NCBI GenBank assembly: GCA_029237695.1
Contig: CM055278.1
Span: forward strand, 72,097,188-72,161,187
Source of the DNA: Conchocele bisecta
Taxonomy: Eukaryota > Mollusca > Bivalvia > Lucinida > Thyasiridae
DNA length: 64,000 bases
Direction: 5' to 3'
Shown: piece after piece, positions 22,991-33,615 of the stretch
Layout of the letters: each line of letters opens with the position of its first letter
Numbering within the stretch: position 1 is the stretch's first letter
Program-made: the position numbers and the translations under genes
The notes under the pieces: model-generated
Seen by the model: the letters and a program-made list of their open reading frames with translations, nothing else
The model's database searches: none
What the model was told of the DNA's origin: nothing

Positions 22991-23394
22991 TAGTCTTGGA
23001 ACCGCGTAGGAATTCCGAGGCAAGTCTATGTCTCATTTTTCCGGCCGACCTCTCTGTTGTAAAATCATGAGTGCTACCATCCAACACTTATTTTACTATT
23101 ATGTGTGCGTGAACATTGTAATGACGATTTTATATACAAAATATTGACAAAATCTTCAGAGTACATGCGGAATTAGTCAATCCCCAATATTCTATATCTC
23201 TGAGACTCGGCTCAGAACGGTAGGAATTATACGCGTTCCCCAGCATTGCATGCTTGAATCCAAAGACAAAAGCCCGCTATTCGCGATATTCATGTTCCCA
23301 TAGGGATTAATGGAGTCAGACTCACACCAAAGTCTGGCAAATGAAGTTAATGGAGAGAATTGGTGAGTGCGATGGACAATCTGTCTATTCGCTA
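22991..23394. other. No recognised feature apart from a worn family C block
   Basis: Intron 5 sequence; 23220-23360 has weak similarity to the family C interior. Confidence 0.35.
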
Positions 23395-23760
23395 CACAAC
23401 GGCCTGTGTTAATCCTGTACAGATCGTCAACGTTTCTGAACATCTATCAGCAATGGCAACTCGCAATCAAGCAGTGTAATTGTCTGAGCATGAGCTGCTC
23501 GAATTCAAGCACTATATTGTGATATATAATCTGTCTATTGGCTACAGAAAGGCCTGCGTTGATCTTGCACATACATGTACGTATTATCAACGTTTCTGAA
23601 CATCTATCAGCAATGGCAACTCACAATCTAGGAGTTTAATTGTCTGAGTCTGAGGCTCAGCAAATAAAGATGCTTGACTTCAAGCACAATATCATATTCC
23701 AGTATTGTGAAATAAAGAAAATAATAAATATTGGCAAGATTAGCGAAGGCGGTAATGTAT
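23395..23760. repeat. Family B, two copies in tandem, first incomplete
   Basis: CGGCCTGTGTTAATCCTGTA and AAGGCCTGCGTTGATCTTGC open two similar blocks sharing AACGTTTCTGAACATCTATC and AGCAATGGCAACTC. The right end is TTGGCAAGATTAGCGAAGGCGG. Confidence 0.75.
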
Positions 23761-23869
23761 ATATAATGAAGGAACAAGTTCTCTCGAATAGTCGAACATT
23801 AACCCATTTCATACTGAGGATACGCCATTATGTTTGAGGAAAATCCGAAATATTTCCTTCTATGCGCTC

Positions 23870-23945
23870 AGAAGTATATATCGCGACCATCATTTGAACT
23901 GTCTCGTCGAGACGGTTCAAATGAGTGGTCACCGCATATACTTGC
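23870..23945. repeat. Hairpin
   Basis: AAGTATATATCGCGACCATC with GTTCAAATGAGTGGTCACCG... and CATATACTT; the loop is at CTCGTCGAGACG. Confidence 0.8.
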
Positions 23946-23984
23946 AATGAAAAATAACAAAAATGAAAATAAAATATTGTATTG

Positions 23985-24240
23985 TATTTTTTTCTGGCTC
24001 GTTTCACTAAACGTACATGTTGTACGACTAAAATGTTCGTAATGGCAAGTGTGTCAATTACACATTCACATTGATGTATTGTAAATAATTATTGGATTTA
24101 CATTTATTGAGCAGAGGCTGCATATGCAGCCTATGCTCAATAAATACAAATACATCAATTTAAATTTCTAGACTGTCCTAAACTTTGCACCGACGGACAT
24201 TTTAGTCGCACGAAGTTTAGTGAAACCGCCCTCGGGTCTC
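23985..24240. repeat. Family D inverted-terminal element
   Basis: TTTCACTAAACGTACATGTT at the left, GTCGCACGAAGTTTAGTGAAA at the right. The central palindrome is ATTTATTGAGCAGAGGCTGCATATGCAGCCTATGCTCAATAAAT split into two arms. Confidence 0.8.
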
Positions 24241-24584
24241 AGATATGCATATAAAGTGATGAAACAGATTTGGAAAACGAGTTTAATTATAGACGTGTAT
24301 CGTATTTCTGAACCGAATTGTACATGTACATACAGAAAAATCGCCTTATCAGTATTATAAGCAGGTTTTGACTAATTTATTTTATTTAAAATAATATCAC
24401 TAGCGTCTACAATGGATATTTCCTCCTAAAGTGGTAAAATATTGTGATCATTTCATAACATCAAATTATATAAATATCATACTTTTTCCTTACTTGTACA
24501 TGTATAGCGAAACTGAATGCCAAAGTATAATATGCAGTTTTGCTCTCAAATGTTGTTTGCACAGAAGAAATGTATGAAATAAGA

Positions 24585-24735
24585 TATTCCATCGTACTGT
24601 TTGAATAGCTTGAAGTAATACACCCGTGTACGTCGGTTTCCGTGTAAACAACTCGTTCGCTTCGCTTACTCGTTGTTTACGTGGAAGCCGACGTACACTC
24701 GCGTGGTATTTCACGCTATTCAAACATGTACGATG
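24585..24735. repeat. 150-bp hairpin
   Basis: ATTCCATCGTACTGTTTGAATAG pairs with CTATTCAAACATGTACGATGGAAT; inner arms TACACCCGTGTACGTCGG and GTGTAAACAACTCG also pair. Confidence 0.85.
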
Positions 24736-25585
24736 GAATATCCTCTATATAACGCACGTTTTTGAAAAGTTCATCAAATATGACGATGCGATTGATTGAT
24801 ATATATATAATACATGTACATATATCATTTAGGCCATAACAAAAGTACTTTAGTTCTCAGATATCGCCGCGCCAGAAAATTCACTGCGAGAAATAGAGAA
24901 ATAAAATCGTACTGTAAATTCGCCACATGATCATTAGAAATCACTACCATGCAAACATACGTCAAATCCAATCATGTCTGACGAAAATCTTGCGAGTTTT
25001 CACGTCTAAATAGGTCATAGTAACTTTTTAGAACAAATGCAGAACAAATGCATATGTCGACCTGAACAAAATCAGAGACGAACGTCTCAAACAAAGAAAA
25101 ATATTATCCGCCCTCCCGCGTCACATTCCGCAAACCCCGTGTCTGAGAGACCAATATACTTTTCTTATTGCCGTACTGTGCATGAAGCGAAACACTACAT
25201 AATTGTTTCGTTTCTCGGAAACATAACCTGAGACACAGTCCCTTTAAGAGTAAATGTAGAACAAGTTATGGACACGCACTGTACAATGTAACACGCGTCA
25301 TTGACCCATTTTAATTCCAGGAAAATGTCATCGTACGCCGCGGCTCTAATCATGGTTTAACGGTGACATTGTGTCGCCTCTCAGTTAATTACGATCGTGA
25401 CACTAGGGCCTCGTAGTGTCATGTTTATTTCCGTGTTTACGTATATATCAGCTGTACATTTAGCATTTTAGTATTTTGAAGGTCCATACATTTATAGATC
25501 TGTCCTGAATTTTGTCCAGAATATTTGGTCAAAATATGCGAATAAAACGTATGCAACCAAAATGCAGTCAATATGTGCCACATCT
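24736..25585. other. No recognised feature
   Basis: About 850 bp of intron 5 without recognisable structure. Confidence 0.4.
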
Positions 25586-25589
25586 GTTT

Positions 25590-25990
25590 TTATTCAAGAT
25601 GTATGATCACGTGGTTCTAACAACAACAACAAGTACCGATTCAAAGTAGTCTTGTATAGTGTCCTTATTACGTAATGTATTTTGATGAAATATGGCGCAT
25701 CAAACGCGTCTTGTTAAACTGCATTTGGTGGTCTCTGTACGTTGGCCCAAACTTATGTCGTTTTTTCAAAGAATCGATTTCCGTGTCTACCGACACGGCC
25801 GATTCTTCGCAAAAGCGACATACATATAAGTCTGTGCCGAACTCCCTGGACCACCAAATGCAGCTCATGAAGACGCGTTTGATGCGCCATATTTCATCAG
25901 AATCCGTTGCATATTAAGGAAAATAATAATTAATTTGGAGTGGGGGACGTTGTTGTTGCTGTAACCACGTGATCATGCACCTTGGTATTG
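25590..25990. repeat. Family H long palindromic element
   Basis: The arms share GTATGATCACGTGGTT / AACCACGTGATCATGCACC, (AAC)n / (GTT)n and ATGAAATATGGCGCATCAAA / TTTGATGCGCCATATTTCAT. They meet at TCCGTGTCTACCGACACGG. Confidence 0.9.
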
Positions 25991-26104
25991 CAGGTTTGCC
26001 AATTAGTGCGGGGTGTGTATTGGTTTGCTTAGTTGCGAAAGGTAACTCCCGCAATCTACTCCTGTAGAGTAGCCAGTCTGGTTACGGACGGTACGGGAGT
26101 ATAT

Positions 26105-26240
26105 TGCAAGGGTATCAACGTTTCTGAACATCTATTGGCAATACCAAGTAGCAACCAAGCAGCGTGTTTGGCTGTGCCTGAGCTGTAACACAGCTCAGGA
26201 ACAGCCAAACAAGCTGCTTTCTTTCAAACATTATATCCAA
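26105..26240. repeat. Family B, left part and core
   Basis: TATCAACGTTTCTGAACATC ... CTGAGCTGTAACACAGCTCAG ... CAAACAAGCTGC. Located about 65 bp downstream of the exon 5 donor. Confidence 0.7.
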
Positions 26241-26303
26241 GTATTGTGCAAGAAACACATGTACAACTATTCGGGATGGATACGTTCGAATGCCAATGCA
26301 TAC

Positions 26304-26453
26304 CTTTCGGCGTTAGACCTGATGTGCTGTATGGACATGTTCGGAGGACAATACATTGCATAATGATCGCAATACTGTAGACGTCGCCCTTTTCTGAACC
26401 CTTCAATGGCGGAAGTGGGTGGCGCAGGTGTTCCGGTGCCTTGAACAATAAAT
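26304..26453 (-). CDS. Receptor guanylate cyclase, exon 5 (kinase-homology domain, C-lobe)
   Basis: One hundred and fifty bases: 2 bases completing an Asp codon, 49 codons, then 1 base (residues 138-187). It shows LLFKAPEHLRHP, the counterpart of the kinase APE motif, then SEKGDVYSIAIIMQ, the counterpart of the DVYSFG helix. It ends LTPK. The acceptor is TTTTCAG and the donor AAAG|GTATGC. The lone G at the donor joins AA of exon 6 to give Glu, so the frame carries through. Confidence 0.95.
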
Positions 26454-26707
26454 CTGAAAAATAGAAGTTATTATTATTATATATAAAATAATTTAATAAT
26501 ATTTTATTGCAAATGCTGTTTTTTTTGTAAATATTATTCATCAGACATCGCATCTTCGTAGTTACAAACGGTTATCGACAGAGATAATATTGTACATGAA
26601 ACTGAAAGTAACACATTTAATGACTAAATAACATGACATTGGGTTGCGCTACCCACTATATCGACAGTAGTTACAACGCACCCCAATAGGTTTTTACGGA
26701 TCAAAAA

Positions 26708-26945
26708 CTTATGCGGCTGTGACTGGAGATATGGGGCTTATGCGTTTCGCGAACAGCGTAGATTCAGATCAGTCTGCGCATCCATCGGGTTCTGCACTGT
26801 TCACAATTCCGTCAATGAAACACCCGTCACACTCAATATAAGAAGCAGAGTAGATCGTTATCAGACTACCGGAATGTGCTATTTAATCAGGAGCTACACT
26901 GTTCACAATTCCCATGAGCCCCATTTCTCCAGTGACAGCCACACA
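26708..26945. repeat. Family C inverted-terminal element
   Basis: GGCTGTGACTGGAGATATGG at the left and CATTTCTCCAGTGACAGCCA at the right. The interior has AACACCCGTCACACTC and a CTACCGGAATGTGCTATTTAATCAGGAGC stretch in two blocks. Confidence 0.85.
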
Positions 26946-26989
26946 TGTGATACGTGAACATGTATGTACGAGGGTTATTCGAAATGAGT

Positions 26990-27280
26990 AAATTTCCTAC
27001 GAATGTGAAACATAGAGAATAGTAGGTTAGTGTCGTGAATGGGAAAACATATCTGGCAAGGCTCAGGTAACGGGATGGGCGAGGCTCTGCCGAGCACATC
27101 CCGTTTCCTTGCCGCGCCAGATATATTTCCCATTCACGTCACTAACCTACTATTCTATTTATCCCGTCAACACCTACAAATGGTTGTAAAATGCAAAAAT
27201 TGTATTGACTGGATATCAAAAATGTTTCACGGCACCTTGTTTCACGGCACATACATGTACACACTGTGTTGACGGGATAA
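26990..27280. repeat. Family I element
   Basis: AGAATAGTAGGTTAGTGTCG pairs with CGTCACTAACCTACTATTCT; inner arms AACGGGATG / CATCCCGTT. The tail GTTTCACGGCACATACATGT ... GACGGGATAAA is shared with 31745-32045. Confidence 0.85.
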
Positions 27281-27294
27281 AATATAAACATACA

Positions 27295-27550
27295 ACAACA
27301 GGGGGGCGTTTCACTAAACTTCGTACGACTAAAATGTTTTGTAAGTGCAAATTTAGGATCGTCTGGAAATTTCATTTGATGGATTTACATTTATTGAGCA
27401 TAGGCTGCATATGCAGCCTATGGTCAATAAATGTAAATCCAATATTAATTGTTTACAAGAAAATATTGCAAATGTGAAATTTACAGACTATCATAATTTT
27501 ACACTTACGAACATTATAGTCGTACGAAGTTTTGTGAAACGGCCCCCAGA
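27295..27550. repeat. Family D element
   Basis: CGTTTCACTAAACTTCGTAC at the left and GTACGAAGTTTTGTGAAACG at the right, with the same central palindrome as the other D copies. Confidence 0.85.
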
Positions 27551-27675
27551 TTCAGCGAACTGTGTGCCATTGTGACGTGTGAAACAGGGATCTGGCGCGC
27601 ATTAAAGACCACATTTACAAGTGTGGATGCAAGTGTGAATGTCGAGATGAAATATACACATATGTATAGTGTATA

Positions 27676-27786
27676 TGTCACAGGGCTAAAAGGGTTCATA
27701 TCTAACCCGAGGCTCGAATCAGGGACCTCTAGCCGGACACGAATACACATCTTCTCCCCATAGTGAGTTACGTACCGTGACATACA
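27676..27786 (-). repeat. TRIM 3' LTR, with internal deletion
   Basis: Aligns to 27904-28051 end to end but lacks about 35 bases covering the tRNA-like A-box half (AACCGACTGAGCTAG region), so only a decayed B-box-like GATTCGAGCCTC remains. Confidence 0.75.
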
Positions 27787-27794
27787 TTCCCGCC
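27787..27794 (-). promoter_or_regulatory. Polypurine tract
   Basis: GGCGGGAA lies immediately 5' of the 3' LTR on the minus strand, where the plus-strand primer of an LTR element belongs. Confidence 0.55.
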
Positions 27795-27882
27795 AAATTG
27801 AAACTCGTCACCGAATTATATATTTAATTCGTATCTGAATTACATATTTTTGGTACAATTTTGGGCAGTATTTATCAGTCAC

Positions 27883-27901
27883 GGTCCCTCGTTGGGCGCC
27901 A
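27883..27901 (-). promoter_or_regulatory. Primer-binding site for tRNA-Lys
   Basis: TGGCGCCCAACGAGGGACC starts 2 bp after the LTR end. Its first 12 bases are complementary to the 3' end (CGTTGGGCGCCA) of tRNA-Lys(CUU). Confidence 0.75.
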
Positions 27902-27903
27902 AA

Positions 27904-28051
27904 TGTCACAGGGCGAGAACAATTTTGCACCGACCCGGGGCTCGAACCGGGCACCTCTGGTTCAGCATTGCATCGCTATAACCGACTGAGCTAGCCGGGC
28001 ACGAATACACACTTCACCCCACAGTGAGTTACGTAATGTGACGTATGTACA
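27904..28051 (-). repeat. TRIM 5' LTR containing tRNA-like sequence
   Basis: On the minus strand, 28000 to 27927 reads GCCCGGCTAGCTCAGTCGGT at its start, identical to the 5' end of animal tRNA-Lys including the A box, and CCCGGTTCGAGCCCCGGG near its end, a B box in a T-arm. The acceptor and anticodon stems no longer pair well, so it is a tRNA relic and possible Pol III promoter, not a working tRNA gene. Confidence 0.75.
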
Positions 28052-28079
28052 GTGCAAAGATATCTACGCATTTAATTAA

Positions 28080-28400
28080 AGTACAGTGGAACCTCTCTAA
28101 ACTGGACACCATGGGACGTTTAAAACCAACGAAAAAATAATTATATAATTAAAAACAACGAAAACAATGTCATATCGATGCGTGAAAGAAACCTCATACG
28201 TTTAAATAGTTGACAGCTGGGTATTCAAACGAACATATCGTCTCACGTACGAATAAAACAAAAGATAATCGTGTTTATGCATACCATCGTACAAAACGAC
28301 CATTTTCACTTCGTTTTCGATTTGCTTTCGTTTGTTTCGTTTGCGAACCTTTGGCAAATATTCACTGTATGTCTATCATACAGTGAATAGTGTCGTTATT
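28080..28400. repeat. Half family A hairpin followed by family M
   Basis: TACAGTGGAACCTCTCTAAA breaks off at 28115 into family M (CGTTTAAATAGTTGACAGCT, AGCTGGGTATTCAAACGAAC), whose other copy is at 29750-30190. Confidence 0.65.
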
Positions 28401-28519
28401 CGTTCGCGTAGAAAATACTTAATGCCTTTTTAACCTCGAATAACACAATTGCAGTTAATGGCCAGATACATGTAAGGATGTAGATGTCATAAGCTCGCAC
28501 ACATAGATGAACCTTTCAT

Positions 28520-28800
28520 TGTGTCTGTGACTGAAGAAATGGGACTTACAGGTATTGTAATAAGTATATAGCCTGATCAGCTTGTGCAACCGCACAGCCT
28601 AATCAGAATACGTAAGTTAGATCATGTTTGTCCGCATGTACGAGCTAAAGCTCGCGGATTATCTCCTCGTACTTGCGGACGAACCGTGATCTAACTTGTA
28701 TTTATCCAGCTAACGGCGTGCTACATGCATTTGATGGGAAGATAAACTGGTCATAAATCCCATAAGCCCCATTGTGTCAGTCACAGCAACATGTGTACCA
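28520..28800. repeat. Family C element interrupted by a hairpin
   Basis: The C ends (GTGTCTGTGACTGAAGAAAT, CATTGTGTCAGTCACAGCAA) are separated by a hairpin at 28611-28701 (CAAGTTAGATCACGG-type arms, TACGAGCTAAAGCTCG centre). A similar hairpin occurs at 45713-45829. Confidence 0.7.
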
Positions 28801-28874
28801 TTAATCTGGGTCTATGAAAATATATTTTCAGACATTAATTACGTTGTATTCATCTACATGTATGTTGGTTTACA

Positions 28875-29745
28875 CTACTGTCTGTTTCACGAAACCTGCC
28901 CAATTTTACGGACATATACACAATGCAAACACAATATCGTTTTAGATAATATAAAATATCTTCAAAATATAAGAATGAGCCTTCTTTTTATTTCACAATT
29001 GATTGTCTATAGGAATTTAACATGGGGAAAAGGAGTTGGGGGAGCTGTTGGAAGAGTAAAAAAATGGAAATTGACACAGAAACCTGGCTAGATACATGTA
29101 GCTTGAAAATGATCTAACTAAAAAAACAAAAGTTAAATTTTGAAAATCTGTTCTGAAATTAGAAAAGAAATCCCCATATTAAATCCATATAGGCATCTTC
29201 ACTCTTAAATATGTACATGTATATTTGAATTTAGCATGGGGAAATTGTTTATTATTCATAATAAAATCATTATTTGATAAATGTTCACGAAATAAAAAGG
29301 CGCATTCTTAAGTTTTGAGAAAATTTAACATTATCAAAAAAAAATAGCCCACATGTTACATCCACATAGACATCTTCACAAAGTGAAAATGTCTATGGGG
29401 ATTTAACATGGGGAATGTTTTCTAATTTCAGAAATAGTGGACCGATTTTCAAAATGTAACTTGTTTACTCAGTTAGATCATTTCCAAGCTATCTAGCAAG
29501 ATTTCAGAATCAATTTCCAAAATGTTTCGTTTTTCGACTCCTCCTTCAGGTTCTCCACCTCTTTTTTCCCCATGTTAAATTCTCATAGAGAACTCATTTT
29601 TCGTAATTAAATCAATATTTGACCATATTTCACAAAATAAATATTAATAGAATTTAATATTATCAAAATAAATATTGTATTTGCATTGTTTATACATGTA
29701 TGGCCGTAACATTTGGGCAGATTTCGTGAAACAGAGTTTGCGTCG
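28875..29745. repeat. Family E foldback, long copy
   Basis: CTGTTTCACGAAACCTGCCC at the left and GGGCAGATTTCGTGAAACAG at the right. Several repeated internal blocks contain TTTAACATGGGG and TCAAAATSTAAC, so this copy may be two elements joined. Confidence 0.8.
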
Positions 29746-29749
29746 CTAT

Positions 29750-30190
29750 CGAAGAAACATTTCGCCATTTACGTGTACGTGTATATGTTCCTGGTTCCAC
29801 AAACGAACAATTGCATGTCGTTTACACATCGTATTCACATCGTTTCCGCTTTTATAATTAGAAAATAAATGGTGTTTTCGTTGGTTTAAACGTGTCACGT
29901 TTAAACCAACAAATACATATGTTTTTAACTAAAAAGAATCAATACGATGTGTGAAGGACACGCCATGCGTTGGCAAAAAGAATGATACGACTTTCGTTGA
30001 ACGAAACCACATACGTTTAAATAGTTGAAAGCTGGGTATTTATACGAAAATATCGTGTTCACGTACTCGGAAAAGATCTTTCTATGCAAATATTGTACGA
30101 AACGAAAACGATAGTTTCCACTGCCTCTTCCCTTCGTTTCCTCGGTTAGGAAGCTTCGTCAAATTTTCACTGTACATATATACGGTCATT
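29750..30190. repeat. Family M element with hairpin
   Basis: GTTGGTTTAAACGTG / CACGTTTAAACCAAC makes a tight hairpin at 29880-29912. CATACGTTTAAATAGTTGAA and AGCTGGGTATTTATACGAA match 28200-28245. Confidence 0.7.
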
Positions 30191-30409
30191 TTCCTCAAGG
30201 AACTAGCCGCCATGTCGTATTAAAATGCTTAAGGAAAATGTCTTGGCATTTTGTCTTTAACATGTAGCAGACTGGTTGCTGTCAGACATAATGACATCAC
30301 TTGCCCGTGGTTATTAAGAATTACCCTTGATGAGATAATGGCTTTTTCTAGGAGTTTTAGGCTGAAGCCGTATATTATCTGCAGTTTTCTTCTGTACATA
30401 ACCACTGAA

Positions 30410-30570
30410 TGTTAATTCGTTCCCACGAAATAACAATTTGTTCCCACGATATAAAAATTGTTAATTCGTGGGAACGAATTGTTAATTCGTGGAAACGAAT
30501 TGTTAAATTGAGGGAAATAATTGCTATTTCGTGGGAACAAATTGTTATTTTGTGGAAACGAATTAATAAA
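30410..30570. repeat. Short tandem repeat, unit about 21-22 bp
   Basis: About seven units of the type TTAATTCGTGGGAACGAATTG, the first two in inverse orientation. The window's last bases (TCTCGTTCCCACAAG) may begin another such array. Confidence 0.8.
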
Positions 30571-30657
30571 AAAGAAATATACGTCCCCTGCGGGGCTCCT
30601 TACAAATCCACAATCAAATTCAAATGTAGACAACTTGTATGAACGGCTGGCTAGTTC

Positions 30658-31120
30658 CAATGTACAGCTGGCTCTGCAATCGGCATTCAAACATGTATGT
30701 TCGGTTGCATCTGAATGTAAAACTGGGTATGTCCGATGTACAGATGGCTCTGCAATCGACGCTGAAACTCGTATTTTTTGTTGAATTTGATTGTAAAGCT
30801 GGGTATGTCCAATGTACAGCTGGCTCTGCAATCGATATTGAAACACATGTTTTCGGTACAATCTGAATGTAGAGCTGGGTATTTCCAATGTACAGCTGTC
30901 TCTGAAATCAACATTCAATTTTGTAGTTTCCGTTCCATCTGAATGTAGCGCTGGGTATTTCCAATGGTACATCTGGCTCTTCAATCGACATTCAGCGATG
31001 TATTTTCGTTCGATGGGAATGTAGAGCTGGATGCTTCCAATGTAAAGGCTCTGTATTTTCGGTTGAATCTGAATGTAGAGCTGGGTATTTCCAATGGATA
31101 GCTGGCTCTGCAATCGACAT
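30658..31120. repeat. 76-bp tandem repeat, about 6.5 units
   Basis: Each unit holds ATGTACAGCTGGCTCTGCAA, TCGACATTCAA (or similar), CGGTTGAATCTGAATGTAGA and GCTGGGTATTTCCA. Units are 75-77 bp with one shortened. The minus strand is open through the array (30412-31344, 310 codons), but the period is 3n+1, so successive units are read in different frames; I do not call a gene. Confidence 0.85.
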
Positions 31121-31744
31121 CCAAATGACATGTATGCCTGCACTTGTACAACTATATGTATTGTGATTCCCACCATTCTGTGACGGATTTTGTCTGGGGA
31201 ATACGCTTCATTTAACCGAGATTTTCGTGCGAATGACAGTTCAATTTCGTAGGCACAGCCGGGAACTACTTTCGGTGCATTTGACATAAAGTAGTTCCGC
31301 CAGAGGGTGCTGCTGTCTAGCGATCCGCAATGACATGCAAACAACAGTTGGCACTACGAATAAACGTTATGCATTTACAACGTAATTGGTAGAAATTTAC
31401 CGGATGGTTGTACATCATTTTGATTATACAAAATGCCATCTTTAAATCCCGAATTGTTCACTCAGCCGGTAAATTGCTATCCTATCGCCGCCTGGCGAAG
31501 AATTTAATTGATTAAGTCTAGTCGCCATACACATGATATAGGAACCCGCACTGTTTAGCAGCAAACTGGTATGTTGACGGTTTGCTTACTAATAGTTAAT
31601 TCCAAACCTTAAATATATGACAACTAATTAGAAAATAGCCCATCTGTGAAAGTATATCACATGCTTTACGATACATTTGACAGCATATTGTAAAATATAT
31701 ACGTTGTGTATGTTTCATACGATTTGCGGTCAAGAGATGACATT
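31121..31744. other. No recognised feature
   Basis: Intron 4 sequence; nothing recognised. Confidence 0.35.
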
Positions 31745-32045
31745 TATCCAGTGCGTATGTGCCGTGAAACACGGTGCCGTGAAACATTTTTGATATCCTG
31801 TCAATACGACCTAATCACTGCGTATGAATATGTGCTGTGGCTGGGGTTATATTTTTGTATTTTACAGCCATTTGTAGGTGCTGACGGGATAAATAGAATA
31901 GTAGGTTAGTGCCGTGAACGGGAAACAATATCTGGCGCGGCACGGAAACGGGATGTGCTCGGCAGAGCCTCGCACATCCTGTTTTCTGAGCCTTGCCAGA
32001 TATGTTTACCCATTCACGGCACAAACCTACTATTCTCTATAAATC
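31745..32045. repeat. Family I element (inverted relative to 26990)
   Basis: GTGCCGTGAAACACGGTGCC at the left, then GACGGGATAAATAGAATAGT and the hairpin TAGAATAGTAGGTTAGTGCC / GGCACAAACCTACTATTCT. Confidence 0.85.
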
Positions 32046-32194
32046 TGGCCGATCACCTGCCGATATGTGCAAATATGGTCTCAGATGACACCTTCATTCA
32101 ATTTATAATTAGTCCACACTACATGTACACTGCACTAATCATGATGAGTTTGCATATTGGAACTGAAATGTGGCTATGTCTGACATTGCAAACG

Positions 32195-32455
32195 GAGTAA
32201 TCATTTCTTTTTCCTAAAATGCAATATGTCATATAGGACTAACGACTGCATATATTTGATGATTAAAAGTATGCAGAATTATTATACTGAATTTCAAGTT
32301 ATTACATTATCGCAGCCAGTCTGACTGTGATAATGTAATAAATACAGTATAATAACAATTAATAAATGTATCCTTCAATTGAAAATTTCTCCCTCAAAGT
32401 ATACTTTGCTAGAAAAGTATACTTTGCAATCTTGATGAAATCGGCTACTGGATAA
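32195..32455. repeat. Family G foldback
   Basis: The core ATTATCGCAGCCAGTCTGACTGTGATAAT and the arm CTCCCTCAAAGTATACTTTG match 5655-5950. Confidence 0.8.
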
Positions 32456-32760
32456 ATGGGACTTATGTGATTTATGACTAGCGTAGCTCTTGATGAAATA
32501 GCACTCTACTGTAGCCTGATACCGATCTGTATTGATTGTTCGAAGAATGACGGATATTTCAGTGATGCAATCGTGAACAGTGCAGATCCTGATCAGACTG
32601 TGTGGATTGATTTTCAAAATCTAACTTTTGTTTGTTTTCTTAGTTGCATCATGTCCAAGATATTTCCACAGCTTCTTGTTGCTCCATTTTTAATTCCCAT
32701 AGGAAAAGCGTTGTTTGCTTCACAATAAAATCAATATTTGATGGAATTTCATCAAATAAA
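32456..32760. repeat. Fragments of families C and E
   Basis: 32456-32605 has C interior blocks (GATTTATGACTAGCGTAGCT, GTGCAGATCCTGATCAGACTG); 32606-32760 has E blocks (TTTTCAAAATCTAACTTTTG, ATAAAATCAATATTTGATGG). Confidence 0.6.
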
Positions 32761-33111
32761 AAAAAATGGGGAGGGTGACATTTTGGCTTTTATGCAAAAT
32801 TACTTACATATAAATATTTTTCAGATTTATTGTGTTTAATGGCCAAAAGTTCGTCGGCAGCAAAACGTGGAACCGACAGTAGGCATATCTGACACCCAGT
32901 GCCTTTAATATAATTCCCTGTACAATTCGCAGATACAGATTCCACGAATGCAAGTGAACACTATAATTACCTTGTTGTATGATAAGGCAAATAGTTGCAC
33001 GGGAAAGCTATTCGTGTCAGTCTATTATTAATAAAGATTATCAGGAATTCAATAATTGTGGGCTGCCGTGAGAAAATGGGATTAGCTACACTTGCTACAT
33101 GCACCAGTGCA
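32761..33111. other. No recognised feature
   Basis: Intron 4; nothing recognised. Confidence 0.35.
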
Positions 33112-33365
33112 CTGGGGCCCGTTTCAATAAACTTCGTATGACTAAGAAGTTCATAAGTGCAAAATTGACATCCGCAATAACATTTGTTCTGATAACCGAT
33201 TTTGGAAACTATTTCATGGATGTTCTACATTTAATGACATGAACACGTAGGTATAAAATGGTAGCATTACAGCAATACGTTAATGTGAGAATCAAATTCA
33301 TAGAAATCTTCGCACAAACATTTTTTATAGTAAGACGTTTAGTGAAACGCCCCCCCCCCCCCCCA
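33112..33365. repeat. Family D element ending in a C tract
   Basis: CCCGTTTCAATAAACTTCGT at the left and AAGACGTTTAGTGAAACG at the right, followed by about 14 C. Confidence 0.75.
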
Positions 33366-33384
33366 TGAATTATGTGTCATCACC

Positions 33385-33615
33385 ATATGTGGCTGTGACT
33401 GGGGAAATGGGAGTTTTGAAGCCAGTGTAGCTGCTGCTCCAGTGTCACACTCGTGTAGCCTGATAACGATCTATATTGCGTGTTACAGGTATGATGGGTG
33501 TTTCATTGATGGAATGGCGAACAATGCAGATCCTGCGGATGCACAGGCTGATCTGGATCTACACTGGTCGACAAACATATAAACGTCATTTCTCCAGTCA
33601 AGACACATATCAGCA
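33385..33615. repeat. Family C element
   Basis: TATGTGGCTGTGACTGGGGA at the left, CATTTCTCCAGTCAAGACAC at the right. Confidence 0.8.

Larger units (their letters stand above)
27676..28051 (-). mobile_element. Miniature LTR retrotransposon (TRIM) with a tRNA-Lys-like block in one LTR
   Basis: Two direct repeats, 27904-28051 (148 bp) and 27676-27786 (111 bp), share TGTCACAGGG at one end, ACGAATACACA and AGTGAGTTACGTA inside, and an ACA end. Read on the minus strand, the first is followed after TT by TGGCGCCCAACGAGGGACC, a primer-binding site for tRNA-Lys, then about 90 bp of non-coding interior, then GGCGGGAA directly before the second LTR. The LTR - PBS - short interior - purine tract - LTR order at 376 bp total defines a TRIM. 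The LTRs are clearly diverged, and no perfect target duplication is seen (GTATA versus GTGCA). It sits in intron 4, in the same strand as the cyclase gene. Confidence 0.75.

Noticed and set aside
27927..28000. Functional tRNA-Lys gene
   Set aside because: The A and B boxes are present, but acceptor and anticodon arms have several mismatches, no clear anticodon loop is left, and it lies inside an LTR.
30658..31120. CRISPR-like repeat-spacer array
   Set aside because: The units are head-to-tail with no unique spacers, in an animal genome.
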